From Kiritimatiellia bacterium (GTDB lineage: Bacteria > Verrucomicrobiota > Kiritimatiellia > UBA8416 > YA12-FULL-48-11), in contig JAQUPZ010000010.1 of NCBI GenBank assembly GCA_028716365.1, forward strand, positions 1-64,000: DNA of 64,000 bases. Reading direction: 5' to 3'. The translations under genes and the position numbers were made by a program. This document shows, in pieces, positions 1 to 9,523 of the stretch; the stretch's first letter is position 1, and every line of letters begins with the position of its first letter. The notes beneath the pieces were generated by a model. It had not been told where the DNA came from. It searched no databases and saw only the letters and a list, made by a program, of their open reading frames with translations.

Positions 1-2012
1 AATCACAATGCCCCCAACCCAACTTGTACAGCCAGCCACCACAGTTTGGATTCTGCTCCGAAAGGATTTCATCGGTGATATGCCGCATGGCTTTCAGGCA
101 GCGATCTGAGGGATTGATTTTGTAATCGCCGGCAAGGGCAAGCATGGTCCAGCCGCACACCCTTCCGACATGGTTGTGCCCCTTGAACTGGAACTTGCCA
201 TCTTCGGAAAGCCTCATGAGGTTATCTCCGATACGTTCAACTGTCTCCTTTATCCATGGGTCACCGGTAAGCAGATAATAATGGGACATACCCAGGGTAA
301 CGATATGCCCAAGATTGAAGGGATCCAGGCAGAGATAGGGATTTTTAGTTTTCCCGATACCTAAACTGACATAGAGTTCTTTAATTTTTTCAACTGGGTG
401 AAATCCTCCGACATGGCCGATACTATGTTCGTGAACCATCCCGGGCCTTGACGGGTAAGCTGCTGACTCCCATTTGGAAAAATATTTCTTCAGCTCCGCG
501 TTGACAAAATGCACCACATCGACCTCACTATAATGACGGGCGGTCTGCTCCCCAACATAAAAATATTTCGGGTCACCGGTCCGGGCAAATTGAGTCAGGA
601 TATGCAGCGGTGTATCGTACTCATGATTACCCCAATTGCACCCGCGTTCACCCCACCAGTCACCCCAATTCATTGCCCCGTAATCGCGCTGTTCGCGGAT
701 TGAGCGGCAGTAACCCTCAAACAGGTTATCGGCCCAGTTGTCATATTCAGCCATTCCCTTACTGCCTGCGGCGGCAACGAACCCCCACTCACCAGTGGCG
801 ATTGCCTGAACAGGATCAACCGCCGGTACCAGGCGTGCATTGGCAGATTTACTCAATGCCTCACCGTTACCCGAAAGATCGACCCACACTTGCCAGCGAC
901 GAGACTGTCCCTCCCTTAAACGGTATGAATTACCTTCAAACAGATAATCATGCTTGTACCATGGTTTCATGTGAGCAAAGGTATCCGCTTCGAACCGCGG
1001 GAAAAACCCCAGCTTAACCACCCGCGAATCAACTTCCAGGCTTTTGGGCCATTGTTGCCAGAAATCACGAAGTGTTAAAGCGATTATTCCCTTGCCGTCA
1101 TCCACTTCCATCCAGCCCGGCGCTTTACCACCTGTTCCAGCGGCTCCATCAATACGGTATTTTTCATCATCAACCTGGAACAATCTGACCGTTGAACCCG
1201 CGGTTGGAGCACCTTTCCAACCGGGCGAACCACCGATAACCGCCGACTGGATCTGGCCAAGAGGAACCAATTCCAGGCTCAGGTCATTGATGTACTGGAT
1301 CAAACTATTCTCTGAATTTATAAGAATCTGCGGTTCAAGGTAAACTTGGGACAAGCCTGCATAAATCGAAGCCCGAAGTCTGAAATCAACCACTCGCTGT
1401 CCCTCGGGAGTGCGGAATGAACCGGCGAGTACCAGCGTTGACCGTAACTTTCCTTCCGTTTCAACTTTCCCCGATTCCACAAGTCCCTCGCAGCGTTTTC
1501 CATCCCGGTCAGTCAATACCAGTTTAACATCCACCCGCTTTGAAATTCGCAGAAGAGCCCCGGTCACAGTTGAGAGATGAACAGCGCCTGACTCCGCGGA
1601 TATTATTTCACCCCTGTCCACTTTCACCGGTTGCGATGGCTGCGGTTCTTCGGCTTTGGCGGCCCATTCCAACCGGTAATGATCCGTTCCGTTCGGTTGA
1701 GGTTTTGCCTGGAAATCGATCAGGACCCAGCGAATGCTCCCATCCTGCCAGCGGGCCAGTACTTCACTCTGGCAAGGCACCACATTGTTATTCTTGTCGA
1801 GCAATACAAACTGACTGCCGCCTGGCGCAATTCCTTTGGCCAGTGGAACGCCGCCGCTAACTGGACGCAAAAGATCCAACCCGCAAGTTTCTTTCACATT
1901 TATGTCCATGTGTTGACGGGCGGAATCTGCCGGCAGGACCGAAGCCGGAACCATTCCAAGAAGAATTACCGGGAGAATCAGAATATTAATAATTGATAAT
2001 TTTGAGGTCATA
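1..2012 (-). CDS. Exo-rhamnogalacturonan lyase-like secreted protein (3' part beyond window)
   Basis: The minus strand stays open from the ATG at 2012 to the left edge, about 670 residues, so the C-terminus is missing. A hydrophobic signal peptide of about 28 residues ends near LPADS. The next ~90 residues carry the phrases PVSGGVPLAKGI and ARWQDGSIRWVLIDF, typical of the N-terminal RIFT-barrel domain of the PcRGLX-type (PL26-like) exo-rhamnogalacturonan lyase family. A second beta domain has ALTLRDFWQQWPKSLEV. From about residue 420 on, text such as NWGDWWGERGCNWGNHEYD and HSIGHVGGF fits the (alpha/alpha) toroid of that family. Likely role: periplasmic or secreted breakdown of pectin-type polysaccharide. 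Family from remembered motifs; exact substrate unknown. The gene is divergent from the DUF1848 gene. Confidence 0.7.
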
Positions 2013-2173
2013 ATGAATCTCTCCCATTGATAAGAAAATACTTTCCCGGGGAGCATTTCTGAAGCACCGACTCCAGTACTCTTGTCCCTTTTTGACTGAA
2101 GAAACTCTAGCACAGGCTTGATTGACAGCAAGGATTGTTTATCGAAATATAAAATCGCTGATTCACAAACATG

Positions 2174-2202
2174 TGGATATACTATTTTTTTTGCTTAAGG
2201 AG
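2174..2202 (+). promoter_or_regulatory. Possible -10 box and Shine-Dalgarno for the DUF1848 gene
   Basis: A TATACT box lies about 35 bp before the ATG at 2211, followed by a T-rich run and a strong AAGGAG ribosome binding site 8-9 bp before the start. No convincing -35 box was found, so the promoter part is tentative. Confidence 0.3.
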
Positions 2203-2210
2203 AATGAACT

Positions 2211-3212
2211 ATGGCTTTCCATGGTTGGGATAAAGAGAAGATAACATTGGCCGATGGAACCAAAGCCAACGCCATCTGTCCCGTCATTATCTCAGCAAGC
2301 CGTGCCACCGATATTCCGGCATTCTTCGCAAAGTGGTTTCGCAACCGTTTACATGCCGGGTACGTTCGCCGGATCAACCCGTTCAACGCTAATCAGACCC
2401 AGTACGTTTCCTTCAGTAAAACCCGCATTATTGTTTTCTGGAGTAAGAACCCAAAACCGCTGATTCAATACCTGCCTGAAATCAACGAAAAAGGCATCAA
2501 CTACTACTTCCAGTTCACCCTGAACAACTATGACGAAGAAGGATTGGAACCGAACGTACCACCTCTTGCCCAACGCGTCGAAACATTCAAGATGTTGTCT
2601 GAAAAACTCGGCCGGAAACGTGTTATTTGGCGATTCGACCCGCTGATTCTTACAGATACCATCAGCGTCGATTGTCTCATAGACCGTATATCAACAGTTG
2701 CGACACTCGTCCATCAGTATACCGAACAGCTCGTTATCAGTTTCGCGGACATCAAGATCTACAAGAAAGTACAGACCAACCTGGCCCGTCAACACATTGA
2801 CTATCATGATTTCACCCCGGAACTCATGCTCGAAGTCGTCCGGCGTCTGCAGTTTATGAACCTCAAATGGGGCCTGAAGATCTCCACCTGCGCGGAGGGT
2901 ATTGACCTCGGAACCTGCGGTATCGAACATAACCGGTGTATAGACGACCGTCTCATGATCGAGACATTTCCTGAAGATCAGAACCTCATGGATTTTCTGA
3001 AATACCAACCGGATATTTTCCAGTCTTCTGGCAGGCCGTACCTGAAGGATAAAGGCCAGCGCAAGGCCTGTGGTTGTATCGTAAGCAAAGATATCGGCAT
3101 GTACGATACCTGTCATCACCTTTGCGCGTACTGTTACGCCAACACATCCCGTGAAGCCGTGGAGAACAATCTACAAAAACATTATGATGACTCCGATATC
3201 ATCGTATACTGA
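2211..3212 (+). CDS. DUF1848 family protein with C-terminal radical-SAM-type cysteine triad
   Basis: A 333-residue cytoplasmic protein with no signal peptide. It has DUF1848 hallmarks: an N-terminal VIISASRATDIPAF segment, then IIVFWSKNPKPLIQYLP, VIWRFDPLILTDT near residue 145, and a cysteine-rich end. The end contains CHHLCAYC (Cys301, Cys305, Cys308), which is exactly the CX3CX2C spacing of radical-SAM 4Fe-4S sites, plus an upstream CGC pair. The family has no established reaction to my knowledge; a Fe-S enzyme is an inference from the motif. It is the only plus-strand gene in the first 9 kb, converges with the gamma-glutamyltransferase gene (37 bp between stops) and has a good AAGGAG site. 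Family call secure, function unknown. Confidence 0.8.
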   Translation: MAFHGWDKEKITLADGTKANAICPVIISASRATDIPAFFAKWFRNRLHAGYVRRINPFNANQTQYVSFSKTRIIVFWSKNPKPLIQYLPEINEKGINYYFQFTLNNYDEEGLEPNVPPLAQRVETFKMLSEKLGRKRVIWRFDPLILTDTISVDCLIDRISTVATLVHQYTEQLVISFADIKIYKKVQTNLARQHIDYHDFTPELMLEVVRRLQFMNLKWGLKISTCAEGIDLGTCGIEHNRCIDDRLMIETFPEDQNLMDFLKYQPDIFQSSGRPYLKDKGQRKACGCIVSKDIGMYDTCHHLCAYCYANTSREAVENNLQKHYDDSDIIVY

Positions 3213-3249
3213 AAACCATGGGATGACTATATCGAACCAGAAGCACCGT

Positions 3250-4941
3250 TTACCACCCTGCCGCCTTGCCGGATACACGCGGATCATGAGCACCGCTGAA
3301 TCGGCGGGTAACAGGATCAAAAGCAACGGCCTGACTGATGCCGATCGAATTGACCTCGGTCAGTTTGTGACTGCGCCGCCGCAACTCGTCACGCACGGCA
3401 GGATCAACGGTACGCTCGATCTTCACTTCATCCGGACTCCATTGATGATGAAAACGCGGGCTGGCCAGTGCGGCGTCCACGCCCAGGCCAAAATCGAGGA
3501 CACCGATCAGGCCAAGTAATGTTTGACTGATGATCGTCGGTCCGCCGGCTGCACCTATGGCAAGGACAGGCTGGCCATTCTTGAGTACGATGGTCGGACT
3601 CATACTGGAGAGCGGCCGTTTGCCAGGCGCGATGGCGTTGGCTTCGGCACCGATCAGTTTCGCCGCATTGGGTACGCCGGGCTGAGCCGAAAAATCATCC
3701 ATCTGATCATTCAACACAACACCAGTACCGGGAACGACAACTTTCGAGCCAAAAGTGTTGTTGATGGTCGTCGTACACGCAACCCAGTTCCCATCGGCGT
3801 CGGCGGCCGACAGATGGGTGGTGTGTTTGCCGAACACGTCGTCAGCCGCCCGCTCCGGTGTCCCGTGGCCGGCAACGATCGATGCGCGGTCCATGCGAAT
3901 ACGTGCAGTCAGCGTCTTTGCATAAGAAGGAGTAACGAGGCCACGGGGTACGTTCGTGAAATCCGGATCGCCGAGCCAGTAGGCGCGATCAGCGAAAGCA
4001 AGCTTCATAGCTTCGATAACGACATGGATCATGTCTGGCGAGTTGTGACCCAACGACTTGAGGTCAAATGACTGTAGAATGTTAAGCATTTGCGCCACGT
4101 GCACACCACCAGAACTCGGCGGTGGAAACGTGATAACCGTGAAACCGCGGTAATTCATTGTAATCGGATCGCGAAACTTGAAGCGGTAGTTTCGAAAATC
4201 GTCCGAAGTCAGAATTCCGCCGTTCTTCTTCATCCAGTCGCCGACCGCCTTTGCAAAAGGACCGCCGTAGAACCAGCCGATACCATGTTCTGCAATGGCG
4301 CGATAAGTTCGCGCCAAATCGGGTTGCCTGAACGTCTCACCCTCTACCCACGGTTTACCATCGGATTTCAAAAACATGGCGCGTGATCCATCGAATCGTG
4401 CGAAGACAGGTGCAAAACTATTTAGCCGCCCCGCAAATTTACTGTCAATCGTGAACCCGCGCTCCGCAATCTCCGCTGCGGCGAGCAAATGTTCTTGCAT
4501 TGTCAACCGTCCGTAGCGTTCAGTCACTGCGGCATAAACGGCAAGAGCGCCGGGCGTGGCAATTGCCAGCGGTCCGGTATTACTTAGTTTGATATCGGCC
4601 TTGCCATCGCGCACGAACATATCGCGCGTAGCCGCGGCGGGTGCCATTTCGCGACCATCAATTGCCACAAATTTTCCGTCAGCCAGCCGGATGAGCATGA
4701 AACAACCACCTCCGATACCGGAGTTATGGCCGTCCACCACGCCGAGCGTCAGCGCAGCGACCACGGCGGCATCAATCGCATTACCGCCGCGCTTGAACGC
4801 ATTGATTGCAGCGTCGGTCGCGAGCGGATGAACCGTCGCCACGATCCCACGCTCACCCCACACTGGTTCGGCGTATACCGGCAGGAGTACAACCGTAATA
4901 AAGATTAGAATCCAAAAGAAACAAACAAACTTCGACTTCAA
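3250..4941 (-). CDS. ggt: Gamma-glutamyltransferase (secreted, autoprocessing Ntn hydrolase)
   Basis: 563 residues, the usual length of the family. Residues 1-24 form a signal peptide ending VYA, so the enzyme is periplasmic. The proenzyme is expected to cleave itself before Thr374 in HTTHLS, the N-terminal nucleophile of the small subunit. Downstream the substrate-pocket motif PLSSMSPTIVL and the GAAGGPTI oxyanion region are intact, as is the N-terminal GGNAIDAAVA motif. It hydrolyses gamma-glutamyl bonds (glutathione and similar) or transfers the glutamyl group. The start is TTG, chosen because GAGGAGA sits 6-7 bp upstream and the leader begins there. It lies 49 bp after the beta-propeller protein, probably in the same transcription unit. 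Confidence 0.93.
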   Translation of the reverse strand: MKSKFVCFFWILIFITVVLLPVYAEPVWGERGIVATVHPLATDAAINAFKRGGNAIDAAVVAALTLGVVDGHNSGIGGGCFMLIRLADGKFVAIDGREMAPAAATRDMFVRDGKADIKLSNTGPLAIATPGALAVYAAVTERYGRLTMQEHLLAAAEIAERGFTIDSKFAGRLNSFAPVFARFDGSRAMFLKSDGKPWVEGETFRQPDLARTYRAIAEHGIGWFYGGPFAKAVGDWMKKNGGILTSDDFRNYRFKFRDPITMNYRGFTVITFPPPSSGGVHVAQMLNILQSFDLKSLGHNSPDMIHVVIEAMKLAFADRAYWLGDPDFTNVPRGLVTPSYAKTLTARIRMDRASIVAGHGTPERAADDVFGKHTTHLSAADADGNWVACTTTINNTFGSKVVVPGTGVVLNDQMDDFSAQPGVPNAAKLIGAEANAIAPGKRPLSSMSPTIVLKNGQPVLAIGAAGGPTIISQTLLGLIGVLDFGLGVDAALASPRFHHQWSPDEVKIERTVDPAVRDELRRRSHKLTEVNSIGISQAVAFDPVTRRFSGAHDPRVSGKAAGW

Positions 4942-4990
4942 AATCGTCTCCTCATTTTCAGCGTTTTATGTACCCCTTCAAATTCACCCC

Positions 4991-6688
4991 TTACCTCGCT
5001 TCCAATGCCACACGACCAACAGTGTCGATGGGACCGGGGAATCCTGGACCGCCGCCAGCGACATAACCATAACTGGCACCGGATGCATCCGGACTGACCC
5101 AAAAGGCATAGAGTGAGCCACTGCGCAGATAGAAACGAAACTTGACCGGTTTGCCTTTCAAAGCCGTAAGATCCGCCGCACCGATCCAGTTCACCAGTAC
5201 CAGCGTGTTATTCCCACTCACCACAGTGCAGTTCAACCTGGTGAATGGCTGGATGGTCTGGTCCTTCTCGTCCAGCACCTCCGCCTGTAACTGGCCCTGT
5301 GGTGCGTCCAGATTCACAAAGAGCAGTTTGCCACCAAACCGTACGGAACGCGTAGTCAGTACGCCCTCCTCGGCTCCTGCATCCATAGAGGCAAACCCAT
5401 CGCGCCGTAAAATAGCCAGACCGGTACTGCCGCCACCGTCGATAATATTGCAGGGGAAGCTCTTCCCGGCGCGTCCGCTCACATAAAAGTAAAGCTTGTC
5501 TCCAATGACAAGACAGCAGTCTGACGCCGATTGCATGTTACCCCAGTTCCATTCGCCCATCTTTTCGGAGATCGGGCAGAAGGGCCTACGGTCGGGCCGG
5601 TCCCAGTGGAATCCGTCTCGGCTGAAGCCGATGCAGATGGCATTCTGTTTGGGACGACCGAGCTGAAACAATTCTTTCGCTTTTTCAGTTGGTGGTTTGC
5701 CGCGATAATCCCCACGCCAGATACTGAACAGTCCGATCATAAGGCTCTCGTAGGCGACACAATCAAGGTTATAGAGCTGTGGACGAGTGTTCAAATCTTC
5801 GCGCTTCGGGTCAGCGCTGTCGGCCGTCACCCAGATAGCCGGCTCGTTCTTCTGCCAGACCTGATCGCTGAAGCTGAAGAAATCCGTGCTCTCCCAGTAG
5901 TGGCGGCTGCGCCCAAATTTTGATCCGCTGCGCAGGCTGTACACCCAGCGCTGACGAAACGGATTGTAGAAGAACGTGGTACGGTCGCCCTTGGTAATAC
6001 CTTCCGTCACCTTGGTCCAGTGAATCCCTTCCGGGGAACGGAAGAGCAATAGTTTCCCACCGGTATAGAGCATCATCTTGAACCGCTGTGCCGGATCCTT
6101 CGTATTGTGGTCGAGCCAGACAGTACCGGAGTCCCGGCCACCTTTGTACACGATATTGGAGTCCGGCACGACGTCGAGCTTCGATTTGTCCCAGTGGATA
6201 CCGTCCTTTGACGTGGCGTAGCATGTGGCGCTACCCCCATGCCCGGCGTAGTACCACATCTTAAAGAGATGGTCTATAGGATCGTACCAGACGCCATCGC
6301 TGAAGGGCATGGCCATCGGGCCCTTCCCGGCCATCTCCCACGGCTGATCAGGCTTCATGATGGGGTTTTCCCTATAGTACTCCGCAAGGTGAAATGTCCG
6401 CTTCAGCGTAGTCTTCTCGATTAGAAAGTCATCAACGAACAACTGGCGTCCGGTGTCAATTGGAATCAACTTGGGCGGAGCGAGCAGGTACGGCGGTGTC
6501 ACTGGATCGGCAGAAAAATCGGCCAGACGCGGCGGCCATGGGCTCGGCAACTGGATGCCATTGTAAAGCACCTGACCTCCCTCTTCTGCCACCACCACGA
6601 CATAACTTGCGAAGATCGTGAATGCCGTCATTGTGAAGAAAAGCATGGAGTTATAAGAAATGACCTTTCTGATTTGTGTAGAAATCAT
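4991..6688 (-). CDS. Secreted glycosidase-like five-bladed beta-propeller protein
   Basis: 565 residues from the ATG at 6688, preferred over an ATG 33 bp upstream because AGGAGG lies 8 bp before it and the residues that follow form a signal peptide with a long hydrophobic stretch. The mature protein opens with RQLFVDDFLIEKTTLKRTFH and has repeated propeller strands such as FKMWYYAGH, YATSKDGIHWDK and GFSRDGFHWDRPD, the pattern of GH32/GH43/GH62-superfamily proteins that abound in Planctomycetota and relatives. A C-terminal beta-sandwich (residues ~450-565) resembles the GH32 accessory domain. Substrate unknown; catalytic acids not assigned. It is paralogous in design to the gene at 31899-33425. 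Confidence 0.65.
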   Translation of the reverse strand: MISTQIRKVISYNSMLFFTMTAFTIFASYVVVVAEEGGQVLYNGIQLPSPWPPRLADFSADPVTPPYLLAPPKLIPIDTGRQLFVDDFLIEKTTLKRTFHLAEYYRENPIMKPDQPWEMAGKGPMAMPFSDGVWYDPIDHLFKMWYYAGHGGSATCYATSKDGIHWDKSKLDVVPDSNIVYKGGRDSGTVWLDHNTKDPAQRFKMMLYTGGKLLLFRSPEGIHWTKVTEGITKGDRTTFFYNPFRQRWVYSLRSGSKFGRSRHYWESTDFFSFSDQVWQKNEPAIWVTADSADPKREDLNTRPQLYNLDCVAYESLMIGLFSIWRGDYRGKPPTEKAKELFQLGRPKQNAICIGFSRDGFHWDRPDRRPFCPISEKMGEWNWGNMQSASDCCLVIGDKLYFYVSGRAGKSFPCNIIDGGGSTGLAILRRDGFASMDAGAEEGVLTTRSVRFGGKLLFVNLDAPQGQLQAEVLDEKDQTIQPFTRLNCTVVSGNNTLVLVNWIGAADLTALKGKPVKFRFYLRSGSLYAFWVSPDASGASYGYVAGGGPGFPGPIDTVGRVALEAR

Positions 6689-6790
6689 AACCGTTTCCTC
6701 CTGGTTACTGTCGTCTGACAATTACAATTAAAGTGAAACACCGACCTGACGGTATGTCAAAATTAATTGGACAAATTTGCGTTCATCAGA

Positions 6791-8401
6791 TCATTTCATG
6801 GGGAAAATATTCGCGTCAGGCGGCATGTCCCAGTAATCGGGTATCGGCGTGGCATGAGCCCTCGCTTTCTCGAACGCTGCCTGCCTGCGTTCTTTCGACT
6901 GCGCAATTTTCTTCGCCATGCGCTCGCCATCCCAGCCTTCACGAACACGATTAAGAAGTCTTTCGCGGATTGCGGTGCACGAGGGATCGTCGCGACGGTC
7001 ATTCATCTCGTCAGGATCTTCGGCAAGATTAAACAACTGCGGCTTGTCGCAGCCATGATGAAGAATGATCTTCCAGGGTCCTTCGCGCAGCATACGGCTG
7101 GGACGACCGGCAGGGGTCCCACAGCACTCGGCAAACGTCTCATCCAGCCAGCCTTTCACATCACCATTACCGGAGAAAAAACCTGTCAATGACCGGCCCG
7201 CAACTTTCTTTATCGGTGGTGCACCAGCGAGATCAAGCAGTGTCGGACCAATATCAAGCAAGCTGGTCACCCGGCGTACAGTGGTTCCCGCACGAAACCG
7301 GCCCGGCCACGACCAGATCATCGGTACCCCGGCTGAGGCTTCGTAGAACAAGCTCTTTGTCCAGAGACGGTGTTCCCCGGCCATGTCACCGTGATCAGTC
7401 GTATATACCACCACCGTGTTGTCGGCGATTCGCGTCCGCTTCAATGCATCCAACACCCGCCCGCAGAGCCGGTCGTGGTATTCCACCAATCCATAATAAG
7501 CCGCACGGGCAATATGCACCTGCTCGTCGTTCAATTCGTCGAAACCGCGCCGCTGCCGGTCCTCACGTTCGGCCGGGTGCAGTTTGTCGAGATAACCCGC
7601 CGGTAATTGCGGCACGTTCACACGCGAATAGTAGTAGTTGAACAATTCCGGCGGGCAAATATACGGGCAGTGCGGAAGAACGTACCCCACCACAAGCGCG
7701 AATGGTTTATCTGTAGATTGCTGATCACGTTCCGCGAGAAACTTGCATGCTGATTCCGTCACCGCGTCGTCGTAAGCCATGTACGATGTGCGGCCCGGTC
7801 CGGCTGTCTCAACCGCACCTTTGGACTGACCGGTGGTCTGGCGTGGAATCGAACCCAGCAATGGATGTTTCCCTTTGGCGGGAAAGTGCGGTTGAGTTAC
7901 GTCGCCAATTGTGCGTCGCGTAAAACCGTGACGTTGATCCGGTCCGTCGAAATGCATCCGACCCGCCAGCACTGTTTCGTAGCCCGCCGCAGCAAGAGCA
8001 CCAGGGAACGTCGATGTCTCAGAGTCAAGGACACACGAGTTGGTCCAGACCTCGATCTTCGAGCAATTCTGTGCCGTTAGAAACGTCATTCGCGACGGCA
8101 CACATAACGGCGAACCGCAGTAGGTGGCGGTAAACCGGACACCGCCGGCCGCAAGCCGGTCAAGATTCGGCGTGCGCACAACGCGGTCACCTGCGTGACC
8201 CAGTACGTGCGGGCTTTGCTGGTCTGACATGATGATGAGAAAATTGGGCTTGCGTTCACCTGCAAAGGCACCACGCGACTGCCGTTCGGGCAGAAAGACC
8301 AGCGGTACCCCGATCGCAGCAGTAATCGTACCCCGGGCAAACTGGCGACGAGTTAGGTTGGCGTTACTGGAAAATGCTTTTTTGTCATGGATAGAATCCA
8401 T
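6791..8401 (-). CDS. Sulfatase (arylsulfatase family, Tat-exported)
   Basis: Type I sulfatase with the modification motif CVPSR (Cys100 from the ATG at 8401), where the Cys must be converted to formylglycine. The first metal-site segment reads NFLIIMSDQQSPHVLG, and VVYTTDHGDMAGEHRLW supplies the second metal site. LTRRQFARG followed by a hydrophobic stretch is a twin-arginine leader, so the enzyme acts in the periplasm on sulfated glycans. An ATG 42 bp upstream (8443) is an alternative start; 8401 is chosen because GAGAG precedes it and the leader is then of normal length. Neighbours are a glycosidase-like protein and an acetyltransferase. No sulfatase-modifying enzyme is visible in the window. 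Confidence 0.9.
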   Translation of the reverse strand: MDSIHDKKAFSSNANLTRRQFARGTITAAIGVPLVFLPERQSRGAFAGERKPNFLIIMSDQQSPHVLGHAGDRVVRTPNLDRLAAGGVRFTATYCGSPLCVPSRMTFLTAQNCSKIEVWTNSCVLDSETSTFPGALAAAGYETVLAGRMHFDGPDQRHGFTRRTIGDVTQPHFPAKGKHPLLGSIPRQTTGQSKGAVETAGPGRTSYMAYDDAVTESACKFLAERDQQSTDKPFALVVGYVLPHCPYICPPELFNYYYSRVNVPQLPAGYLDKLHPAEREDRQRRGFDELNDEQVHIARAAYYGLVEYHDRLCGRVLDALKRTRIADNTVVVYTTDHGDMAGEHRLWTKSLFYEASAGVPMIWSWPGRFRAGTTVRRVTSLLDIGPTLLDLAGAPPIKKVAGRSLTGFFSGNGDVKGWLDETFAECCGTPAGRPSRMLREGPWKIILHHGCDKPQLFNLAEDPDEMNDRRDDPSCTAIRERLLNRVREGWDGERMAKKIAQSKERRQAAFEKARAHATPIPDYWDMPPDANIFPMK

Positions 8402-8480
8402 CTTAGTACTCTCGGCCAAGTTAATTAAAAAACGGTAACACATGCATAACTATCGTCAATCGAAAATAGATATTGAGAGG

Positions 8481-9341
8481 CTATCCTTTCGCGGGATCTG
8501 CGACTCCGTACGTCTGTGCGATGTTGCCGGGCCAATCGTTACAACCAAGCCACATGCGCGTCAGCGGACGCTGTGTCTTGAAACCGTAACGGGCAACCAT
8601 AGCGTACGCAGGATGGTTCACCGGTACATCGATGAATACACGTTGGCCCGCAAGCTTGTCCAGACACGCGCATAGCAGCAACTCTGCCGTTTCCACCGAA
8701 CGCGCGACCCAGGGACCAATGGAATAGGCATTCGCTCCGGAACGGGCCAGAAGGTAGCCTTCGGGATTCTGGATTTCCGGTTTGGTCGCCTGCCAGGACA
8801 TACCGGGAAACTCATTTACCAGCCGCCGCAGGACAGGTTCACGCGTCACGCCGAATGTTTCGCGGTCCATGTTGAGTATTTTGTCCACATCCAGATTTAC
8901 AATTCGAGATTCATGATTTGTGTTCCCTCCAACAGCCACCGCTTCCACTCGTTCCAGCTCGTACTCATCCTGAAATCCCAACGGTATGTAAACCATCTTA
9001 CCAGCCGGCGTTGCATCAAGCTTGATAGACGGCACGCCGCGCCGCTGTAAATAGGCAATCGCGTGTTTCAGTAACGCCGTACCGATACCTTGGCCGCGAA
9101 CATCCGGATGCACCAGCACCATACCGATCCACCCCACCTTGTCGTCATAAACGGTAGTGGTAATCGTACCCACCGGTTTGCCGTTCCATTCCGCAACGAA
9201 GCAGCCCCCAGGGTTGTAATTGAACAACGCACGCCAGTCGGCCTCCTTCTGGTTCCAATGAGCGATGTCTTTCAGCATCATCCCGAGTGTGATGTCGGCC
9301 ATAGTCATCTGGCGGATAACAAGTGAAGTCAGATTATTCAT
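8481..9341 (-). CDS. GNAT acetyltransferase with tandem GNAT folds
   Basis: 286 residues. The N-terminal half has the acetyl-CoA loop motif VLVHPDVRGQGIGTALL (about residues 75-92), the R/QxxGxG/A signature of GNAT enzymes. The C-terminal half (about 150-286) looks like the second, degenerate GNAT domain of YitH-type proteins (Acetyltransf_18), ending with FIDVPVNHPAYAMVARYGFK. It should transfer an acetyl group to an amine on a small molecule or protein; the acceptor is unknown. It starts at the edge of the divergent region shared with the kinase operon. No clear ribosome binding site precedes the ATG at 9341; the ATG at residue 12 is an alternative. Confidence 0.85.
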   Translation of the reverse strand: MNNLTSLVIRQMTMADITLGMMLKDIAHWNQKEADWRALFNYNPGGCFVAEWNGKPVGTITTTVYDDKVGWIGMVLVHPDVRGQGIGTALLKHAIAYLQRRGVPSIKLDATPAGKMVYIPLGFQDEYELERVEAVAVGGNTNHESRIVNLDVDKILNMDRETFGVTREPVLRRLVNEFPGMSWQATKPEIQNPEGYLLARSGANAYSIGPWVARSVETAELLLCACLDKLAGQRVFIDVPVNHPAYAMVARYGFKTQRPLTRMWLGCNDWPGNIAQTYGVADPAKG

Positions 9342-9350
9342 TCAGTATGT

Positions 9351-9419
9351 GGACAAACTTTAAACCGGATATCATATAATGGACAAGAAATATCCAAAGT
9401 AGATTTGACAAGTTTGTCC
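9351..9419. promoter_or_regulatory. Perfect 10-bp inverted repeat in the divergent kinase/GNAT region
   Basis: GGACAAACTT at 9351-9360 is mirrored exactly by AAGTTTGTCC at 9410-9419, with a further GGACAAG half-site at 9381. It lies just upstream of the putative kinase promoter and directly at the acetyltransferase start, so it could be a looped operator for one or both genes. Function inferred only from position and symmetry. Confidence 0.4.
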
Positions 9420-9435
9420 CTGCACGCCTCCAACG

Positions 9436-9465
9436 TTGACTATCGCATAACTTCTGGACTATAAA
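9436..9465 (+). promoter_or_regulatory. Sigma-70-type promoter of the kinase operon
   Basis: TTGACT (9436-9441) and TATAAA (9460-9465) are spaced by 18 bp, close to the sigma-70 consensus. Transcription would start near 9472 and leave a leader of about 50 nt before the ATG at 9524. No transcription data; call rests on the boxes. Confidence 0.5.
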
Positions 9466-9523
9466 TTCAACTGAAGGTTATCGGGAAACACGCGCATGTA
9501 GCAGGAATTTGGAACTACTAGCC

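Noticed and set aside
610..1996. Several plus-strand reading frames of 60-135 codons
   Set aside because: They lie antisense to the continuous minus-strand lyase-like gene, which has a signal peptide and recognisable family motifs.
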